This document shows, piece by piece, positions 60,767-64,000 of a DNA stretch of 64,000 nucleotides. The notes beneath the pieces were generated by a model that did not search any database, was not told the DNA's origin, and was given only the letters and a program-made list of their open reading frames with translations. The position numbers were made by a program, and so were the translations under genes. Position 1 is the first letter of the stretch. The number at the start of each line of letters is the position of its first letter. The DNA is taken from assembly GCA_965229305.1 (NCBI GenBank), contig CBDDIZ010000042.1:1-64000 (forward strand), written 5' to 3'. This stretch comes from JALHNI01 sp965229305. Its GTDB lineage: Bacteria; Acidobacteriota; Terriglobia; Bryobacterales; Bryobacteraceae.

Positions 60767-63700
60767 ATGAAGGTCTTGGGCCGCGTCAGCCTGTGGTTTG
60801 CTTTATCGCTCGTCCTGCTCGCGCAGAGTGATCGTGGTGTCGTCACCGGCACCGTCAGTGATAGCACCGGTTCTTTAATTCCTGGTGCACAAGTCATCAT
60901 TACCAATAACAATACCGGCGCGGCCAGCGAGACGGTCACCACCGGCACTGGTAACTATACGCTGCTTTCCCTTCCCGCCGGCACTTATACCCTCAAGGTC
61001 TCTCACGCCGGCTTCGGCGCCTTCGAGCAAAAGAACATCCAGGTCCAGGTCGCCGTCACCACCCGCGTCGAAGTCGTCCTTAAAGTCGGTACCGCCGCCG
61101 AATCTGTCCAGGTCACCGCCGAATCGTCGCTCCTCAAAACCGAAAGCGCCGAGCAATCCACCACCATCACCGGCAAACAGATCTCCGAACTGCCCATCAA
61201 CTTCGGCATCGGCGCCGGCGCCATTCGCAACCCGCTCTCCTTCGTCCAAATGACCCCCGGCGCCACCTTCAATGGCTGGAATAACATCTCCATCAACGGC
61301 GGCTCGAATAACTTCAAGATCATGTTCGAGGGTCAGGAGTCTGATAGCGCCCGCCAAACCCAGGTCTCCGACGAGTTACAGCCTTCCGTCGAAGCCATCG
61401 AGCAGTTCACCCTGCAAACCTCAAACTTCTCGGCCGAGTTCGGCCGCGTCGGCAACGGCGGCGTTTATAACTTCACCTCCAAGAGCGGTACCAATCAGCT
61501 CCATGGCAGCTCTTATCTCTATTTTGAAAATACCTTCCTCAATGCCGGCATCCCCTTCACCAACGACGGCACCGGTAAGCACATCAAAGTCGTCAAGCAT
61601 CTCGCCGACTACGGCGGCTCGCTCGGCGGACCCGTCTTCATTCCCAAGGTCTACGACGGCCGCAACCGCACCTTCTTCTTCTTCAACCTCGAACGCTACC
61701 GTGACCGCGAAAGCCTTTACGCCGGCACCACCACCGTGCCCAACTCCGCTTACCTGAACGGCAACCTCAGCAACAACCTCGCCGTCACCAACTTCCGCAA
61801 TCTCGGTACGGACTTCGCCGGCCGCGCCATCATCCAGAACGCCATCTATGACCCCAGCACCGCCGTCATCGACAGCCAGGGCCGCCGCGTTCTCGAAGTC
61901 TTCCCCAATAACGTCATCCCGGCCAGCCGCATCGATCCCACCGCGCGCAAGATCCTCGGCTATTTCCCCAAACCCAACATCGGCAACGACGCTTACGTCA
62001 ATAACTTCGCCCAATCCGGCGCCTTCTACAAACTCCAGCAGATCCCCTCGCTCAAGATCGATCACAACTTCAGCAACAGCAGCAAGATCTCAGGGTACTG
62101 GGGCGCGCAGAACACCGATAAGTCGAACGGCGTCGATGGCCTCCCCGAAGTCCTCTCCCGCGTCCGCATCCAGAACATCCGCAGCACCACCGTGCGCGTC
62201 AACTACGACCACACCTTGAAGCCCACGCTGCTCTTCCACCTGGGCGCCGGTTTCATTCGCTACAAGAACCCCGATACCGTGCCGCCCGTCAGTTCCCAAT
62301 TCGACCTCACCCAACTCGGCATCACCGGCTCGCCCGGTACCGGCTTCCCCCGCATCAACGCCGTCGGCGATAGCGTCCTCGGCGGCATGGCCGTCGCCTT
62401 CGGCACCGGCAACCGCCTGCTGATCTTCGACCAAAAGGCCACCGGCGTCGCCAACCTGAGTTGGATCAAGGGCAACCACACCTACAAGTTCGGCGGCGAC
62501 TGGAAGCTCGAAACCACCACCCAGATCAACGAGAACAACCTCACGCCCACCTTCAACTTCAGCGGCTCCCAGACCGGACAACCGCTCTATGGGCAAGTCC
62601 TCCCGACCGGGACCGGCGTGGGCAACGCCTACGCCAGCTTCCTGCTCGGCCTCTACGACAATGCCTCCTTCGGCAATCGAGCCGACCCGCAGAATCGCCG
62701 CTCCTCCATCGCCTTCTTCGCTCAGGACACCTGGAAAGTCACCCGCAAGCTGACGCTCGATTACGGCCTCCGCTGGGACTACCAGGGGCCGCTCAAGGAA
62801 CTCTGGGATCGCCAAGCCACCTTTAGCCCCACCACGCCGAACCCCAATGCCGCCGGCTTGCTCGGCGCCGTCATCTACGCCGGCTCTGGACCCGGCCGCT
62901 GCAATTGCGACCTCGTTCCGTCCTATAAGAAGGCCTTCGCCCCCCGCTTGGGCGGCGCCTACCAGCTCAACCAGAAGACCGTCCTCCGCGCCGGCTGGGG
63001 CTTCGTCTACGGCCCGCTTTCGCCCACCGCCGTGGCTCCCTCCACCGCCAGCATGGGCTTCAACGTCATTAACTTCAACTCGCCGGGCAATGGCGTCTCC
63101 TCCGGCCTCATCTCCGCCCCCCTGCGCCTCGATCAGAACCTCCTCTACGGCGCCTCCTACGATCCCGGCTTGAACGTGATCTCCGGCGCCGCCGTCCAGG
63201 CCGCTCCCGCCCTGGTCGACGTCAATGGTGGCCGCCCCTCGCGCGTCAACCAGTGGAGCATCTCGCTCCAGCGCGAACTCGGCAAGAGCATCGTGGTCGA
63301 AGCCTCTTACCTCGGCAACCGCACCGTTTGGCAGAATGCCGGCGGCGGCGGCAATAGCGCCTACTCCGTCGGCAATCTGATCAACTACAACGCCGTCACC
63401 CCGCAAACGCTCGCGCGCTACGGCCTCCAGGACCTCACCAGTGCCAGCACCCGCGCCCTGCTCAACTCCACCATCACTTCCGCCGGCGCCGTCGCGGCCG
63501 GCTTCAAGCTGCCCTACCCCGGCTTCCCCACCAACGGCACCGTCCTCCAGAGTCTGCGGCCCTACCCGCAGTTCAGCAGCATCGGCCAGCTCTGGGCCCC
63601 GCTCGGCAAGACCTGGTACGACGCTTTCCAGATGAAGGTCACCAAGCGTTACTCCTACGGCCTCACCGCCACCTTCTCTTACGCCTTCTCGAAGACGCTC

Positions 63701-64000
63701 GACAACTCCACCAACTCCGGTAACATCTACGACCGGTCCAGCCTCAAGGGCCTCTCGCCCAATCACGTCCCCAACATCGCCAGCCTCAGCGTCAACTACA
63801 CCACGCAAGCCTACGGCTTCATGAAGCACAACAAGTGGGCGCGCGGCTTCCTCGCCGGCTGGAAGCTCGGCACCATCAGCACCTTCCAGAGCGGCGCCCT
63901 GCTGGCTGCTCCCGGCTCCAGCAACTCCATCGGCTCCTTCGTCGCCACCGGCTACACCCGCCAAGTGCGCGTTGCCGGCCAGCCCCTCTATCTGAAAGAC
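60767..64000 (+). CDS. TonB-dependent receptor, Oar-like, C-terminus beyond the window
   Basis: At least 1078 residues are seen, with no stop by 64000. GAGGG lies six bases upstream of the ATG. A signal peptide (GRVSLWFALSLVLLAQ) precedes the carboxypeptidase-regulatory-like domain (RGVVTGTVSDSTGSLIPGAQ; NYTLLSLPAGTYTLKV), the plug (LPINFGIGAGAIRNPLSF; FSAEFGRVGNGGVYNFTSKS) and most of a beta-barrel with aromatic-rich strands (FFFFNLERYRDRESLYAG). It differs from the two other receptors in the plug motif LPINF where they have LPLNGR-like text. Confidence 0.93.
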   Translation, partial: MKVLGRVSLWFALSLVLLAQSDRGVVTGTVSDSTGSLIPGAQVIITNNNTGAASETVTTGTGNYTLLSLPAGTYTLKVSHAGFGAFEQKNIQVQVAVTTRVEVVLKVGTAAESVQVTAESSLLKTESAEQSTTITGKQISELPINFGIGAGAIRNPLSFVQMTPGATFNGWNNISINGGSNNFKIMFEGQESDSARQTQVSDELQPSVEAIEQFTLQTSNFSAEFGRVGNGGVYNFTSKSGTNQLHGSSYLYFENTFLNAGIPFTNDGTGKHIKVVKHLADYGGSLGGPVFIPKVYDGRNRTFFFFNLERYRDRESLYAGTTTVPNSAYLNGNLSNNLAVTNFRNLGTDFAGRAIIQNAIYDPSTAVIDSQGRRVLEVFPNNVIPASRIDPTARKILGYFPKPNIGNDAYVNNFAQSGAFYKLQQIPSLKIDHNFSNSSKISGYWGAQNTDKSNGVDGLPEVLSRVRIQNIRSTTVRVNYDHTLKPTLLFHLGAGFIRYKNPDTVPPVSSQFDLTQLGITGSPGTGFPRINAVGDSVLGGMAVAFGTGNRLLIFDQKATGVANLSWIKGNHTYKFGGDWKLETTTQINENNLTPTFNFSGSQTGQPLYGQVLPTGTGVGNAYASFLLGLYDNASFGNRADPQNRRSSIAFFAQDTWKVTRKLTLDYGLRWDYQGPLKELWDRQATFSPTTPNPNAAGLLGAVIYAGSGPGRCNCDLVPSYKKAFAPRLGGAYQLNQKTVLRAGWGFVYGPLSPTAVAPSTASMGFNVINFNSPGNGVSSGLISAPLRLDQNLLYGASYDPGLNVISGAAVQAAPALVDVNGGRPSRVNQWSISLQRELGKSIVVEASYLGNRTVWQNAGGGGNSAYSVGNLINYNAVTPQTLARYGLQDLTSASTRALLNSTITSAGAVAAGFKLPYPGFPTNGTVLQSLRPYPQFSSIGQLWAPLGKTWYDAFQMKVTKRYSYGLTATFSYAFSKTLDNSTNSGNIYDRSSLKGLSPNHVPNIASLSVNYTTQAYGFMKHNKWARGFLAGWKLGTISTFQSGALLAAPGSSNSIGSFVATGYTRQVRVAGQPLYLKD

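Noticed and set aside
1..64000. tRNA, rRNA or replication-origin features
   Set aside because: Reading both strands by eye, I found no cloverleaf with TTCRA arm, no rRNA text and no DnaA-box cluster. A tRNAscan or Infernal run would settle this.

Overview
The window reads as the chromosome of a high-GC, soil-type acidobacterium, most like the Bryobacterales/Solibacteres group. This rests on family content only, since no rRNA, tRNA or marker gene is present. The indicators are three large Oar-type TonB-dependent receptors with a carboxypeptidase-regulatory N-terminal domain, a TonB receptor-CRTAC1(ASPIC/UnbV)-TPR gene set, a DUF1501/DUF1553 pair with an SUMF1 protein, many Tat-type signal peptides, M56/BlaI pairs and a PEP-CTERM protein.

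Layout. 0-1.9 kb: remnants or badly sequenced copies of a sialidase-like gene and a NodB deacetylase region, broken by about five frameshifts. 1.9-8 kb: AAA/DUF4143 ATPase, ceramidase-like hydrolase, lactonase-type propeller, phospholipase C. 8-16.7 kb: a tightly packed minus-strand run of seven mostly exported proteins (duplicated-domain protein, exported PaiB-like protein, esterase, SUMF1, DUF1553, DUF1501, helical-toroid-like protein). 16.8-25 kb: DUF2383 protein, an SRPBCC/ArsR operon with a perfect operator palindrome, peroxiredoxin, LLM oxidoreductase, UDP-glucose dehydrogenase, MFS transporter, TPR and CRTAC1 proteins. 25-32 kb: two divergent TonB-dependent receptors. 32-42.9 kb: SDR/HxlR pair, an ankyrin-VOC fusion, an L-type lectin-like protein, a BlaI-M56-repeat-protein operon, AKR, AraC regulator, VOC protein, GDPD.

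42.9-59 kb is an accessory region. It holds (a) a visibly AT-richer, gene-poor 1.8-kb stretch between 33-bp direct repeats, with decayed membrane-protein genes; (b) a propeller-ricin lectin protein, a PEP-CTERM protein and a Tat-exported patatin; (c) a decayed IS481-type transposase; (d) a two-gene Hachiman-type anti-phage module (HamA-like nuclease plus HamB-like helicase) followed by a class III nucleotidyl-cyclase-like gene; and (e) a REP/RAYT region with a 13-copy array of a GGCCATGTCC unit, one intact RAYT, two RAYT remnants and a duplicated cassette carrying a 132-aa protein of unknown function and a conserved hairpin.

59-64 kb: an RsbU-like phosphatase and RsbW-like kinase in one operon, then a third TonB-dependent receptor that runs off the window.

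The best candidates for something undescribed are the cyclase-like gene beside the Hachiman pair, the RAYT-plus-132-aa-protein cassette, and the 28-29-residue repeat shared by the M56 membrane protease and its operon partner. Five of nine convergent gene pairs share a 4-bp CTAG/CTAA stop overlap, which leaves no room for terminators between them.
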